A stretch of DNA of 64,000 bases from [Pantoea] beijingensis (GCF_022647505.1 NZ_CP071409.1:1674001-1738000), one strand, 5' to 3'; shown: positions 1 to 9,755, counted from the stretch's first letter. Program-made: numbers and translations. The notes: generated by a model from the sequence alone, not told the origin.

Positions 1-84
1 TGAATCGGTCTTTGCCAGTTCCCGCGCAATCCCTGCACCAATACCGCTGGATGCGCCGGTAATTAAGATCACTTTTTGAGCCAT
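1..84 (-). CDS. SDR-family NAD(P)-dependent oxidoreductase (N-terminal fragment)
   Basis: Only the first 28 codons lie in the window; the gene runs off the left edge. The translation begins MAQKVILITGASSGIGAGIA, which carries the TGxxxGIG nucleotide-binding motif of classical short-chain dehydrogenases. The start is the ATG read leftward from position 84. It is divergent from the LysR gene at 184 with about 100 bp between them, the usual layout of a regulator and its target. The substrate cannot be inferred from this fragment. Confidence 0.8.
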   Translation of the reverse strand, partial: MAQKVILITGASSGIGAGIARELAKTDS

Positions 85-183
85 AAATACTCTCCTGTTT
101 ATGTAGTGCTGGCGATCTTACGCTGGCAAGACTATAAAGATAATCCACTCATTACTTAACAGACTGGTAATCGCGGCTAAACA

Positions 184-1068
184 ATGACAGTTGATAAAAA
201 TGCGCTTGAGGTATTTGTTATCGTGGCGGAGACGCGTAATTTTCGGATAGCTGCCGAGCGCCTGGGAGTGACACGCTCGGCGATTAGCCAGACATTACGT
301 CGACTGGAAGATCGACTGAATATTTCACTGATGCATCGGACAACGCGCAGTATTAACCTGACCGAGGCGGGAAAACGTTTTTATGATGATGTTGCTCCTG
401 CTATTGAACAACTGAATTGTGCAGCGACGGATATCGCTGACCAGGCGAAGGAACCACGTGGGCAGCTACGACTGGCAATATCTTCAATAGCAGAGAGAGT
501 CATTGGTGGGAAGATACTGGCGGATTTTATCTCCGCATACCCGTACGTCGAACTGGAAATTACCATCACCGATGAGGAGTTCGACATCGTGGAACAGGGT
601 TACGATGCTGGTGTGCGGCTTGGCGAGGTTATCGCAAAGGACATGATTGTGGTGCCGGTTTCAACCATGCAGCGGCAGGTGGCGGTGGCATCCCATGCCT
701 ATCTTTCCCAGCATGGTATTCCGCAGCATCCGAATGACCTCATCCATCACCGGTGTATTGGTTGGCGAAAATACCCGGGCATTTCACCTTATTGCTGGGA
801 GTTCTCTGATCGGGGACGCGATTTTGAAGTGAACGTCAAACCCCAGCTCACCACTAACGATATGGGGGTGATGATCCGTACCGTGTGTGCAGGAGGTGGG
901 ATTAGCTTTGGTATGGAAGAAACCTTTCAGCCTTACATTGCGCGTGGCGAGATGGTGACTTTATTAGATGAATGGTTACCGACGTTTCCGGGTTTTTATC
1001 TCTATTTTCCCGGGAGAAAGAACCTGGCACCTAAACTCAGAGCGTTTATTGACCATGTAAGGATGTGA
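184..1068 (+). CDS. LysR-family transcriptional regulator
   Basis: This 294-aa protein has the LysR layout: an N-terminal winged helix-turn-helix (about residues 5-63, with VTRSAISQTLRRLE as recognition region) and a substrate-binding-like effector domain (about 90-290). It belongs to the group whose effector domain contains DIVEQGYDAGVRLGE, shared with the second LysR protein at 23328-24242. It is divergent from an SDR gene at the left edge, so control of that oxidoreductase is likely (inference). The effector is unknown. Confidence 0.85.
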   Translation: MTVDKNALEVFVIVAETRNFRIAAERLGVTRSAISQTLRRLEDRLNISLMHRTTRSINLTEAGKRFYDDVAPAIEQLNCAATDIADQAKEPRGQLRLAISSIAERVIGGKILADFISAYPYVELEITITDEEFDIVEQGYDAGVRLGEVIAKDMIVVPVSTMQRQVAVASHAYLSQHGIPQHPNDLIHHRCIGWRKYPGISPYCWEFSDRGRDFEVNVKPQLTTNDMGVMIRTVCAGGGISFGMEETFQPYIARGEMVTLLDEWLPTFPGFYLYFPGRKNLAPKLRAFIDHVRM

Positions 1069-1203
1069 CGGTTCGTGTCTATAAATCGCCACACCTCCGG
1101 TAGATACCCTGAAGGTTATTATCACTCTTAGAACGCGCAGGTGTGCGGGGACTACCCTAATGCGGTACTCAACGTCCGCTCTTATCTGTCTTTCATAAAC
1201 CGC

Positions 1204-1244
1204 AAAAAAGCAAAAAGCCAGCTTAATAAAAATTGAGCTGGCTT
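1204..1244 (-). terminator. Intrinsic terminator of the left tRNA-Asn gene
   Basis: A 9-bp stem (AAGCCAGCT at 1215-1223 pairing with AGCTGGCTT at 1236-1244) lies just downstream of the tRNA on the minus strand. Read leftward it is followed by T-rich sequence, as expected of a rho-independent terminator. Confidence 0.75.
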
Positions 1245-1252
1245 CTCTAATC

Positions 1253-1328
1253 TGGCTCCTCTGACTGGACTCGAACCAGTGACATACGGATTAACAGTCC
1301 GCCGTTCTACCGACTGAACTACAGAGGA
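1253..1328 (-). tRNA. tRNA-Asn (anticodon GUU), left copy
   Basis: A 76-nt cloverleaf on the minus strand begins TCCTCTGTAGTTCAG and ends with an encoded CCA. The anticodon loop reads CTGTTAATC, giving anticodon GTT. The T-loop GTTCGAGTCC is present. It closely resembles enterobacterial asnT/U/V/W genes as I recall them and is identical base for base to the copy at 14055-14130, 12,802 bp away. Its promoter and terminator differ in sequence from those of the second copy. Confidence 0.97.
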
Positions 1329-1346
1329 ATTGGTGCTACGAGGCGC

Positions 1347-1375
1347 ATCATAGCGGCTGATGGTCGGCCGATCAA
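1347..1375 (-). promoter_or_regulatory. Sigma-70 promoter of the left tRNA-Asn
   Basis: On the minus strand TTGATC (1370-1375) and TATGAT (1347-1352) are separated by exactly 17 bp. They are followed by a GC-rich stretch ahead of the tRNA, which fits a stringently controlled stable-RNA promoter. Confidence 0.65.
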
Positions 1376-1518
1376 AGGAGAAAATGCAGGAAAGGGTTTA
1401 TTTGCTGATACTTTAGTCAATCTGGCGAAAAATAAGTCGCCGTATATGCCAGCGATAAAGATAAGCCGGCGTTTGATTGCCTGATGTACGACGGTTTGCG
1501 GTGGCGGCGCTTGTTGTA

Positions 1519-3111
1519 TTACAGGCCGGGGGCTTTCCACATGGGCGTGGTTAAATCTCGGTCTACCAAACCAAGCTGTTGCGCATAAATCGCCTGCCAG
1601 TTAGCTTTTTGAACCTGGTAGCCGCTATGATTGGCGCTATTCGGATGATATTCCCGTTCCCAGCGGACAAGGGCTTCGCCCGTATCGGCCAGCGTGCGAT
1701 ATATTCCTGCGGCGACGCCCGCTGCAATTGCGCAACCCAGTGCGGTGGCTTCTTTAACGACCGGTACTTTGACGGGTACGCCCGTTACGTCACTGAGAAT
1801 TTGGCACCACAGTTTGCCCTTTGAACCGCCGCCCGCAAAGACCAGCGACTCCGCACGTACGCCGGAAAAGAGGGCGATTTGATCGAGATTACAGGCCGAT
1901 ACAATTGCCGCATTTTCTTCCAGCGCGCGGAAAAGCGTTGGTTTATTACATTTTTCCGGATCGATCGAGAGGTTAATAAAGGAGGGGGCGGCGTGATACC
2001 AATGCTTAAAGTGCATGGCATCGGAGAAAATAGGTGTAATTCCCCAGCAGCCAGCCGGGACTCGCGCGGCCATCTCCTCCAGCAGGGTATAAGCGTCAAT
2101 CCCCAGCCGCTGCGCTGCGCGTTTTTCCTCATCGCAGAAGGCGTCCCTGAACCAGCGCATGGTGAGTCCCGTAAAAAAGCTGATGGATTCTGCCTGCGCC
2201 ATGCCGGGGATGACGTGGGGATTGATGCGGATATTCATCGCGGGATCGGTCACCGGTTCCGATAGATTCACGACCTGTTGCCAGAAGGTCCCCCCCAGAA
2301 CAGCCGTCTGTCCCGGACGCACCAGCCCCAACCCCAGCGAACCAAGCTGAACATCTCCGCCACCCATACCAACCGGTGTTCCTGCTTTTAGTCCACAGGT
2401 TTCGGCAGCTCGGGCAGTAATATAGCCGAGCCGTGTTCCCGTTTCAGCCACTGGTGACAGTATATCGGCACGCAGCCCGGCCATATCCAACAATTCCGGG
2501 TGCCAGTTGCGTGTTGACAGTGCCAGCATACCCGTCGTCCCTGCATTTGAAGGATCAACGGCCAGTTCGCCACTGAGCATATAGGCCAGCCAGTCACTGA
2601 TCATGGTGACGGTCGCCGTCTGGCGATAAATTTCAGGACGATGATGGGCCAGCCACAGTAATCGCGGCATGGCGCTGAGTGCCAACGTCTGGCCGGAGCA
2701 GGCATAGACTTCGCTTTCAAAATGGAAATCGTGAATTTCTTTTAATTCGGCCACTTCACGGCTGGCGCGGGCATCAACATTCGCACAGGCCCATATGGCT
2801 TCACCGCTTTTGTTATACAATACAATACCTTCACGCATTGAACAGGCTGCAACCGCGCGTATTGCGGAAGCAGAGAGCCGAGCCTGCTGCAACGCCTGCT
2901 GAATACACCGGCATGTTAACTGCCAGTTTTTATGCAGATCGAATTCCATGGAGCCGGGCACTCCCGCTACGGAAAGGTGTTCCCATTCGGCCTGTCCTGT
3001 ACCAAGCTGTTCACCATGAAGGTTAAAAATAACGGCACGGATACTGCCCGTACCGGCATCCAACGCCATCAGGCAGGTACGTTCGTCTTCTGTATTCAGG
3101 GTAGAGATCAT
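1519..3111 (-). CDS. lsrK: Autoinducer-2 kinase LsrK
   Basis: LsrK is an FGGY-family cytoplasmic kinase that phosphorylates the AI-2 quorum signal (DPD) and traps it in the cell. The 530-aa product matches E. coli LsrK almost end to end by memory: [15 protein letters not shown] near the N-terminus, the GGGDVQLG and [10 protein letters not shown] segments, [15 protein letters not shown] in the C-terminal ATPase half, and the identical ending WKAPGL. I chose the ATG at 3111 because AGGAGAG lies 8 bp upstream; an ATG at 3132 is in frame but has no such site. The usual neighbours lsrR and lsrACDBF are missing; only lsrG lies nearby, divergent. Confidence 0.95.
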   Translation of the reverse strand: MISTLNTEDERTCLMALDAGTGSIRAVIFNLHGEQLGTGQAEWEHLSVAGVPGSMEFDLHKNWQLTCRCIQQALQQARLSASAIRAVAACSMREGIVLYNKSGEAIWACANVDARASREVAELKEIHDFHFESEVYACSGQTLALSAMPRLLWLAHHRPEIYRQTATVTMISDWLAYMLSGELAVDPSNAGTTGMLALSTRNWHPELLDMAGLRADILSPVAETGTRLGYITARAAETCGLKAGTPVGMGGGDVQLGSLGLGLVRPGQTAVLGGTFWQQVVNLSEPVTDPAMNIRINPHVIPGMAQAESISFFTGLTMRWFRDAFCDEEKRAAQRLGIDAYTLLEEMAARVPAGCWGITPIFSDAMHFKHWYHAAPSFINLSIDPEKCNKPTLFRALEENAAIVSACNLDQIALFSGVRAESLVFAGGGSKGKLWCQILSDVTGVPVKVPVVKEATALGCAIAAGVAAGIYRTLADTGEALVRWEREYHPNSANHSGYQVQKANWQAIYAQQLGLVDRDLTTPMWKAPGL

Positions 3112-3420
3112 GGTTATCTTCTCTCCTGCCATTGTTGGTCGTTAGCACCACGCTGTTAAAAAAACGTTTATAAAAAATGTAGATCAATTGCCTGATAGAT
3201 AGATGGGGTTAATTGTGAGGTGGTTGGCAAATCCTTCATCCGATACGCTGAAATGCTATCGCCGAGTCCAAACCGGTGGACGAATTGTGATCAAAGCGCC
3301 GGTTTTCTTGTATTGAGCCGACTAGTTTTGTTTGCATCATCACCGTAGGTTCGTCCAGTAACACGGTGAATGTGGTGCTGACGCCGAGTCTGATCATAAG
3401 GTGCTGAACAAGGAGCAATA

Positions 3421-3714
3421 ATGGAAGTGACCCTGGTTGAAATTAACGTCAAAGCCGACAAGATAGATGCATTCCTGGAGGCCTTTCGTCACAATCATGT
3501 AGGTGCAATTCAGGAGCCCGGAAACCTGCATTTTGATGTACTGCAGGATAAGGATATTCCTACACGGTTTTATATTTATGAAGCCTACTGTGATAAAAAT
3601 GCCGTATTGGCCCACAAGGAAACGCCTCATTATCAGGCCTGCGTTGCAGCGCTGGAGTCCTTGATGAGCGAGCCAAGAAAGAAAAAGGAATTTACAGCAA
3701 TATACCCGCAATGA
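3421..3714 (+). CDS. lsrG: AI-2 phosphate isomerase LsrG
   Basis: LsrG is a small antibiotic-biosynthesis-monooxygenase-fold (ABM) enzyme that isomerises phospho-AI-2 during its breakdown. The 97-aa protein keeps the family signatures [34 protein letters not shown] and [16 protein letters not shown] sits 6 bp before the ATG. In E. coli lsrG is the last-but-one gene of lsrACDBFG-tam; here it stands alone, divergent from lsrK. The 310 bp between the two genes gave no recognisable piece of lsrR, lsrB or lsrF in any frame I translated. Confidence 0.93.
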   Translation: MEVTLVEINVKADKIDAFLEAFRHNHVGAIQEPGNLHFDVLQDKDIPTRFYIYEAYCDKNAVLAHKETPHYQACVAALESLMSEPRKKKEFTAIYPQ

Positions 3715-4458
3715 TTATTCATCCTTTTTCAGATGAATAACCGCTAAATAATATATTTGGCGGGGTTGCAATACGAGTGAAGTTTATTGAGTTTCCGCAC
3801 CAGTGCAGATATTGAAATTAAGATGACAATGAAATAAATGCACTCCCACTCTGATAAGTAACTTGAATCAGATAACAATCAGATTTATCTCCCTTTTACC
3901 CGCTTCACCGCTGTGGTTCGTGCGCCTGGAACGACCTCGTGGCCCAGTAGTTACTGATATATGATTAAATGTGTGACACTCTCTTCATCGCAATGTGATT
4001 ATTATGTATGCGCTGTCAATTGAACGCGTGGTAGTGTTATCTGCTGTTGTTTTTTGGTTTTATTATTATATCTCTCTGCTTTTTTCGGGGGTTTTGCCAT
4101 TATTTTACCTTTTAAAACTAATGAGAAATAATGCGAAGAGTTGTGAAGAAGATAACAAATTAACTTTAAATAACTTAACACAGCGTTTAGTAATTAAAGT
4201 TATCAGGAGAGGTGTGTCTGACATGTTATATATCCTGAATGTTCATGTTACAGATGCGCGGCCCTAACGGTCGGGGGCCACGGATGAGCCAAATAACGTA
4301 ACCAACCATACTGTGACCTGAATCATAGCAGAAATATTACGCGAGCTATTCATCAGCGTGTTTTCCTGTCGATAGCGTGTTTTGTACCTTCCATTCTTTA
4401 CTTTGTAACAAAGGCAACGTGAAGAATGAAGGCAGCTAAAAATTAAAAGGATAATGTC
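3715..4458. other. 744-bp AT-rich intergenic region before pckA
   Basis: No convincing gene is seen. An open frame at 4004-4267 (plus) would encode a hydrophobic 87-aa peptide rich in Phe/Tyr/Leu, but it has no ribosome-binding site and ends in unrelated sequence. The region probably carries the pckA promoter; I could not pick out one strong promoter. Confidence 0.4.
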
Positions 4459-6093
4459 ATGTCTGCACAGAATGAGATCACGATCACGCCGGAATGCCTT
4501 GCGGCTTATGGCATCCGGAACGTCAGCGAGATTGTTTATAACCCAAACTACAGTCAGTTGTTCGAAGAAGAAACACATCCGATGCTCAGTGGATACGCGC
4601 TGGGACAGGTTACGCGTAGTGGAGCTGTAAATGTCGATACCGGGATTTTTACCGGGCGCTCGCCACGTGACAAATATATCGTTCGGGATGATATTACCCG
4701 CGACACGCTGTGGTGGGCTGACCAGGGGACCGGGAAAAATGATAATAAACCCTTGAGTGAGCCAGTCTGGCAGAGCCTGAAAGGGTTGGTCGGCGAGCAG
4801 CTTTCCGGTAAACGACTGTTTATTGTTGATGCTTACTGTGGGGCTAATCCGGCCAGCCGCCTGCGCGTGCGTTTTATTACCGAGGTCGCCTGGCAGGCGC
4901 ATTTCGTGAAAAATATGTTTATCCGCCCGGAAGAACATGAGCTGATTGATTTTACTCCCGATTTTGTGGTGCTGAATGGCTCAAAATGTACTAACCCGAA
5001 CTGGCAAGAGCAGGGCATGAACTCTGAAAACTTTGTCGCCTTTAACTACACCGAGCGTATGCAGTTGATTGGTGGAACCTGGTACGGCGGTGAGATGAAG
5101 AAGGGGATGTTCTCGGTAATGAACTACCTGCTGCCTCAGCAGGGAATCGCGTCAATGCACTGCTCGGCAAACGTCGGTCAAGCGGGAGATGTGGCCGTCT
5201 TTTTCGGTTTATCCGGTACCGGGAAAACCACTTTGTCTACCGATCCTAACCGCAGCCTGATCGGCGATGATGAACATGGTTGGGACGATGACGGTGTATT
5301 TAACTTCGAAGGTGGCTGCTACGCAAAAACCATCAACCTTTCCGCGCAGGATGAGCCTGAAGTGTTTGCGGCAATTCGTCGCGATGCATTACTGGAAAAT
5401 GTCAAAGTATTGTCCAACGGCGAAGTGAATTACGCGGACGGCTCGAAAACCGAAAATACACGTGTGTCCTATCCGCTTTATCATATTAAAAATATTGTCC
5501 AGCCCGTTTCCCGTGCAGGACACGCTTCTCGCGTGATTTTCCTGACTGCAGATGCGTTTGGCGTGCTGCCACCGGTTTCATGTCTGAGTGATGAACAGGC
5601 GCAATACCACTTTCTTTCCGGCTTTACCGCCAAGCTTGCCGGTACTGAACGCGGTGTAACTGAACCTACGCCGACGTTCTCAGCTTGTTTTGGTGCGGCG
5701 TTTCTGTCGTTACATCCTACACGCTACGCTGAAGTATTGGTGAAACGCATGCGTGATGCCGGAGCAAAAGCCTACCTGGTTAATACGGGCTGGAATGGTA
5801 CGGGCAAACGTATGCCGCTCGAACTGACGCGTAAAATTATTAACGCGATTTTAAACGGCGAGTTGGACGATCAACCTACTGGTACACTGCCGATATTCGG
5901 TTTGCAGGTCCCTAAACATATTTCGGGTATCGATCCATTGGTGCTGGATCCACGTCGCAGCTACGGCAGCGATAAAGAGTGGCATGACAAGGCCGTGGTA
6001 CTGGCTGAAAAATTTATTGCGAATTTCTCCCATTATATTGATACGCAGACCGGTGAGTTACTGGTAAGTGCCGGACCGCAAATTCCGGGCTAA
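4459..6093 (+). CDS. pckA: Phosphoenolpyruvate carboxykinase (ATP)
   Basis: PckA converts oxaloacetate and ATP to PEP, CO2 and ADP, the first committed step of gluconeogenesis. The 544-aa length is normal (about 540). Visible motifs include [12 protein letters not shown], the P-loop [11 protein letters not shown] at about residues 249-259, and [15 protein letters not shown] with the metal-binding aspartates. The C-terminal nucleotide-binding part [11 protein letters not shown] is intact. AAAGGATA precedes the ATG. In enterobacteria pckA normally lies beside ompR-envZ; here it is between lsrG and an acid-resistance-type cluster, so it may be an extra copy, which this window cannot show. Confidence 0.95.
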   Translation: MSAQNEITITPECLAAYGIRNVSEIVYNPNYSQLFEEETHPMLSGYALGQVTRSGAVNVDTGIFTGRSPRDKYIVRDDITRDTLWWADQGTGKNDNKPLSEPVWQSLKGLVGEQLSGKRLFIVDAYCGANPASRLRVRFITEVAWQAHFVKNMFIRPEEHELIDFTPDFVVLNGSKCTNPNWQEQGMNSENFVAFNYTERMQLIGGTWYGGEMKKGMFSVMNYLLPQQGIASMHCSANVGQAGDVAVFFGLSGTGKTTLSTDPNRSLIGDDEHGWDDDGVFNFEGGCYAKTINLSAQDEPEVFAAIRRDALLENVKVLSNGEVNYADGSKTENTRVSYPLYHIKNIVQPVSRAGHASRVIFLTADAFGVLPPVSCLSDEQAQYHFLSGFTAKLAGTERGVTEPTPTFSACFGAAFLSLHPTRYAEVLVKRMRDAGAKAYLVNTGWNGTGKRMPLELTRKIINAILNGELDDQPTGTLPIFGLQVPKHISGIDPLVLDPRRSYGSDKEWHDKAVVLAEKFIANFSHYIDTQTGELLVSAGPQIPG

Positions 6094-6216
6094 GCAGATG
6101 TCTAATTGCTGTCGCTGGGCGGCAGCAAAGCACTACTCCTGCAGGTACCCGGTAAGTGACCTGGGGGGGTAGTCTATTGTCAGCATCACGGATATCTTGC
6201 TGGCAACCAATACTGA

Positions 6217-6390
6217 CTAATAATTCGTCTGTTTTAAATTCACGAATATCCTGCCAACATCTAGAAACATATCTATTGTTACATCTCCCTTGCTGCTTAC
6301 GGATACATCCGCATCCGTAATGCACATATGCTTATTGTTCATGCTATCTCTGCGATCTTTTTTTAAGCTGACTTTTACTTTATCTGTCAT
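6217..6390 (-). CDS. Small hypothetical protein (57 aa)
   Basis: An open frame on the minus strand starts with ATG at 6390 (AAGG about 8 bp upstream) and reads MTDKVKVSLKKDRRDSMNN, then a stretch ITDADVSVSSKGDVTIDMF, ending at TAG. The composition is protein-like, with alternating hydrophobic residues. It is not similar to anything I recognise. A second frame overlapping its 3' part stays open into the end of pckA, so a frameshifted remnant of a longer gene is possible. It lies in the gap between pckA and the LuxR-type regulator. Confidence 0.3.
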   Translation of the reverse strand: MTDKVKVSLKKDRRDSMNNKHMCITDADVSVSSKGDVTIDMFLDVGRIFVNLKQTNY

Positions 6391-6515
6391 TCATTAAGCC
6401 TTTTCGGAAATATCGCACCCGAATGAGAAGCTACGTCCGTAACACTTTCTATTATACGGTAAATGATGAGAAACTGATTTTGTTTTCCGATGATTAATTT
6501 TGTATAAGGATTCAC

Positions 6516-7205
6516 ATGTCTCATAAGGATTTGACATATTTAGTTGCAGGATGTCAATCGCATTCTATTCCTTTACCCGCCGAGTTAAGAATAGCGTGGG
6601 AAAAAAGTGACGATGCCTGGTGTTTAAAAGATAGAGAAAGAAAAATTGTATTTGTTAATGAAAAGTATTATTCGTTAATTGCCCCGGATAACAGAAAGGG
6701 AGAGTCCGCATTTTCCTGCTTCCGCCACTATATTATTTGTCACGACAACCGTGTAATAGATGAGGAGCGAAAAATAGAAGCCTTTGGCGTTCTACCAACT
6801 ATCGCCACCAGTGAGTTTGCGATGTTTCAGTGTGAAAGAATGCCTTTTTACAACGCAACTGCTCACATGATCGGTATCATGAGTCACGTCACGCCACTGG
6901 GTGCTATAACGCCAAATTTTTTTGTTTCCGGGGAGGGTGTCGGGACGTTCAGTACATGCTGCCCGCTGGATATTTTCTCTGAAAGGGAGTGGGTTGTGGC
7001 CTTTCTGCTGTTACTCGGTTTATCGGAAAAAGAAGCTGCTGAAAAACTCAATCGTACGCTGAGAACGATAAAGTTTCATAAGAGTAATATTTTGCAGAAA
7101 ACATACTGTGCTACCACCCGGGAATTTATACAGTTAGCCCGTCGTAATAAATGGCAGTTTGCCATTCCTCATGAGTTTGCTAAACCCTGTTACATTATTA
7201 GATAA
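6516..7205 (+). CDS. PAS-like / LuxR-type helix-turn-helix transcriptional regulator
   Basis: This is a 229-aa regulator. The N-terminal half (about 20-130) looks PAS-like, with DDAWCLKDRERKIVFVNEKYY resembling a PAS core. The C-terminal part (about 150-215) is a LuxR/GerE helix-turn-helix: FSEREWVVAFLLLLGLSEKEAA then LNRTLRTIKFHKSNILQK. It lies 200 bp upstream of the decarboxylase gene, on the same strand, with a palindrome in between (7294-7318), which suggests it controls that gene. No receiver or autoinducer-binding domain is recognisable. Function is inferred from domains and context only. Confidence 0.7.
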   Translation: MSHKDLTYLVAGCQSHSIPLPAELRIAWEKSDDAWCLKDRERKIVFVNEKYYSLIAPDNRKGESAFSCFRHYIICHDNRVIDEERKIEAFGVLPTIATSEFAMFQCERMPFYNATAHMIGIMSHVTPLGAITPNFFVSGEGVGTFSTCCPLDIFSEREWVVAFLLLLGLSEKEAAEKLNRTLRTIKFHKSNILQKTYCATTREFIQLARRNKWQFAIPHEFAKPCYIIR

Positions 7206-7293
7206 ATAAGAAGGTTGAGGTTTTTTGTGCTAACTCAATAGATTGCCTGTTGATAAGTTTGGATTATGCCTGGTACCTACGTTTAGACCTGTG

Positions 7294-7318
7294 TGAACTG
7301 TACCTTTAGTACAGTTCA
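7294..7318. promoter_or_regulatory. Lux-box-like palindrome before the decarboxylase
   Basis: A perfect 10-bp inverted repeat, TGAACTGTAC-CTTTA-GTACAGTTCA, lies about 90 bp upstream of the decarboxylase start. Its CTGTAC...GTACAG core resembles LuxR-type operators (lux/esa boxes carry CTGTA...TACAG). No T-run follows, so an operator is more likely than a terminator. A bound regulator is inferred, not shown. Confidence 0.5.
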
Positions 7319-7406
7319 TTATGCGGTTTACGCGAGTAATCTCTTTTTATCCGCGGGCTAATACCTGCTGATATTCCCAATAACATGGATGAAAAGAGGA
7401 CATGCG

Positions 7407-9755
7407 ATGCGTTATGAAATAAATCGAGACCTTCCAATATTGATTATTTCAATCAGTGATGGTGATGTTCAGCTTAAAAACTCTTATGAAGCAATAAAGG
7501 AAGAACGTATATTAAATGACTATCATTTTATTGATAGCTATACGATAGAAGATGCCTTGGTCACATTGCGAAAAGAGTCCGGTATTCGCTGTGTGATTAT
7601 TGATGACAATGATTTTCCCGGTCAGGAGGGATGTTCGAAGCAAATCCAGGATATCATTCGCGTTATTCGGAAGAAGAACTATAGCATTCCAATATTTTTA
7701 TCATCGCGGACTCCGATTTTGGGGCGTTTACCGATGGCGATTATCAGGGAGATACACGAATATATTAATATTAATCAGGATACGCCGGCGTTTATTGCCG
7801 GCCGCCTCCATCTTGCAATTCGACAATATACTGAAAATTTATTGCCTCCTTATTTCTCGGCGTTAAAAAGTTACGCAACCGATAGCCCTTATTATTGGGA
7901 TTGTCCCGGGCATCAGGGCGGCGTTGCCTACCTCAAGCATCCGGTAGGACGTGAGTTTATTAACTTTTTCGGTGAAAATATCATGCGGGCAGATATTGGC
8001 ATCGCTACCCCGGAAATGGGGGACTGGCTGGAGCATAAAGGAGCACCGGGAGCTTCTGAAAAGCGCGCAGCCGCGCTTTTTGGTGCAGATAAAACCTACT
8101 ATGTTACCGGTGGATCTTCGCAGTCGAACCAGATCGTCGGACATTCGCTTCCGTTGAAGGAAAAAGTTGTGCTGGTTGACCGGAATTGTCATAAATCCGT
8201 TAATCATGAACTGACCATCACGCAGGCTAACCCGGTCTATTTCCAGCCATCACGAAATGGTTTTGGCCTTATCGGACCGATCCCTCCTGAGCAATTTGAA
8301 GCGCAATCCATTAGCCAGAAAATTAATGACAGCGTCTTTGCCAGTCAGATGGAAGATCCTCTTCCCGTCTACGCCATTATTACCAACTGTACCTATGACG
8401 GGCTCATTTATGATGTCACGGCGATAACTCGTACGTTATCAGATTCGGTACCACGCATTAAATTTGATGAGGCGTGGTATGCGTATGCGAAATTCCATCC
8501 ACTTTACCGCGGCCGTTTTGCGATGGATGTCCCGACGGATAAAGAAAAGGGACCGACGCTGTACGCCGTACAATCGACGCATAAAATGTTAGCGGCCTTT
8601 TCGTCAGCATCAATGATACATATCCGCAACTCACGGCGTGCACCGGTTAATTATGAAAACTTTAATCAGTCGTTCATGATGCACGGCACGACTTCACCGT
8701 TCTATCCCATTATTGCTTCCATTGATGTTGCCACTGCGATGATGGAAGGAGAAGCTGGCAAGACGCTACTGGATGAAGCCATCAATGATGCGCTTAATTT
8801 TCGTAAAACGATGGTTAATGTTGCGGATAAAGAGAAAGAGGATAACCCCGATGGTTGGTTTTTCGGCGTCTGGCAACCGACCATGTTGCTGCATGAGGGT
8901 AAACCCGTGTCATTTACCAGTATCCCAAATTCGATTCTGGCGCGTGATGCCTCCTGTTGGGTGCTGCGGGAAGGTGAATGCTGGCATGGTTTTAATGGTC
9001 TGCCGGATGGCTATGCGATGCTGGACCCGATCAAAGTCACCATTACTTGCCCGGGGCTCAATGCGCAGGGAAAAATAAGCACATTTGGTATCCCGGCTCC
9101 CGTCGTATCAAAATATTTGGGAACGCAGCGGATTATTCCGGCAAGAAACGGTGATTACAATATCCTCATTTTATTTGCGTTAGGTTCAACGCAGGGGAAA
9201 TGGAATACGCTGATCGATCTGCTAATGGTATTTAAGCGTCATTATGATGACAATACGCAGCTCTCTTCAGTTTTGCCTGATGTTGCCGCCAGTGCATCGC
9301 GCTATCAGAATATGGGCTTAGGTGATTTATGCCGCGCTATCCATCAGGCCAATATTGAACTGGATATTGCCAGGCTCTCTGAATTAGCCTGTACGGCAGA
9401 AACGATCCCTGTGTTATCACCCTCCCAGGCTTATGAGCATCTGGTTGCAGATAATACTGAACTGGTTGCGGTCGCTAAGATCCGAAACCGGACGCTGGCC
9501 GTGATGATTACCCCTTATCCACCTGGAATTCCCTTAATCATGCCGGGGGAAATTATTACCAGCGAATCTCAGCCTATCGTCGATTACCTTGTTGCATTAC
9601 AAATCTTTGGACAGCAATTTCCGGGATTTGAGCATGAATTACAAGGCGTTGAAATCGATGAAAAGGGCGGTTACTGGGTGCGCTGTATTAAAGAAGATGC
9701 ACTGAGAAGAGTTCCCCTCGCCTTCGAAGCATTACCGGCACCTCAATCCTCCTGA
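7407..9755 (+). CDS. PLP-dependent Orn/Lys/Arg decarboxylase (AdiA-like)
   Basis: This is a large biodegradative decarboxylase of PLP fold type I. Decarboxylation consumes a cytoplasmic proton and yields a polyamine. The start at 7407 (782 aa) is chosen because AAGAGGA lies 6 bp upstream; an in-frame ATG at 7389 precedes that site. Domains: N-terminal wing (1-140), PLP domain with CPGHQGGVAYL, VDRNCHKSVNHEL, KFDEAWYAYAKFHP and the PLP-lysine in STHKMLAAF (about K393), then the C-terminal domain with PYPPGIPL. It resembles AdiA (755 aa) most, but lysine or ornithine cannot be excluded. The antiporter gene follows 81 bp downstream. Confidence 0.85.
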   Translation: MRYEINRDLPILIISISDGDVQLKNSYEAIKEERILNDYHFIDSYTIEDALVTLRKESGIRCVIIDDNDFPGQEGCSKQIQDIIRVIRKKNYSIPIFLSSRTPILGRLPMAIIREIHEYININQDTPAFIAGRLHLAIRQYTENLLPPYFSALKSYATDSPYYWDCPGHQGGVAYLKHPVGREFINFFGENIMRADIGIATPEMGDWLEHKGAPGASEKRAAALFGADKTYYVTGGSSQSNQIVGHSLPLKEKVVLVDRNCHKSVNHELTITQANPVYFQPSRNGFGLIGPIPPEQFEAQSISQKINDSVFASQMEDPLPVYAIITNCTYDGLIYDVTAITRTLSDSVPRIKFDEAWYAYAKFHPLYRGRFAMDVPTDKEKGPTLYAVQSTHKMLAAFSSASMIHIRNSRRAPVNYENFNQSFMMHGTTSPFYPIIASIDVATAMMEGEAGKTLLDEAINDALNFRKTMVNVADKEKEDNPDGWFFGVWQPTMLLHEGKPVSFTSIPNSILARDASCWVLREGECWHGFNGLPDGYAMLDPIKVTITCPGLNAQGKISTFGIPAPVVSKYLGTQRIIPARNGDYNILILFALGSTQGKWNTLIDLLMVFKRHYDDNTQLSSVLPDVAASASRYQNMGLGDLCRAIHQANIELDIARLSELACTAETIPVLSPSQAYEHLVADNTELVAVAKIRNRTLAVMITPYPPGIPLIMPGEIITSESQPIVDYLVALQIFGQQFPGFEHELQGVEIDEKGGYWVRCIKEDALRRVPLAFEALPAPQSS

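Noticed and set aside
1319..1540. 73-aa open frame overlapping the left tRNA-Asn
   Set aside because: It runs into the tRNA gene and overlaps the end of lsrK; composition is not protein-like.
3133..3420. Possible remnants of lsrR, lsrB or lsrF between lsrK and lsrG
   Set aside because: I translated the plausible frames and found no segment that matches the remembered ends of these proteins.
3995..4267. Hydrophobic 87-90-aa open frame before pckA
   Set aside because: AT-rich sequence gives Phe/Leu/Tyr codons by chance; no ribosome-binding site, and the second half does not look like protein.
6014..6325. 103-aa minus-strand frame across the pckA stop
   Set aside because: Part of it is a shadow of pckA; only the independent 57-aa frame at 6217-6390 is kept, at low confidence.
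7294..7318. Palindrome as a terminator of the LuxR-type gene
   Set aside because: It lies about 90 bp past the stop and is followed by TTATGCGG rather than a T-run, so an operator fits better.
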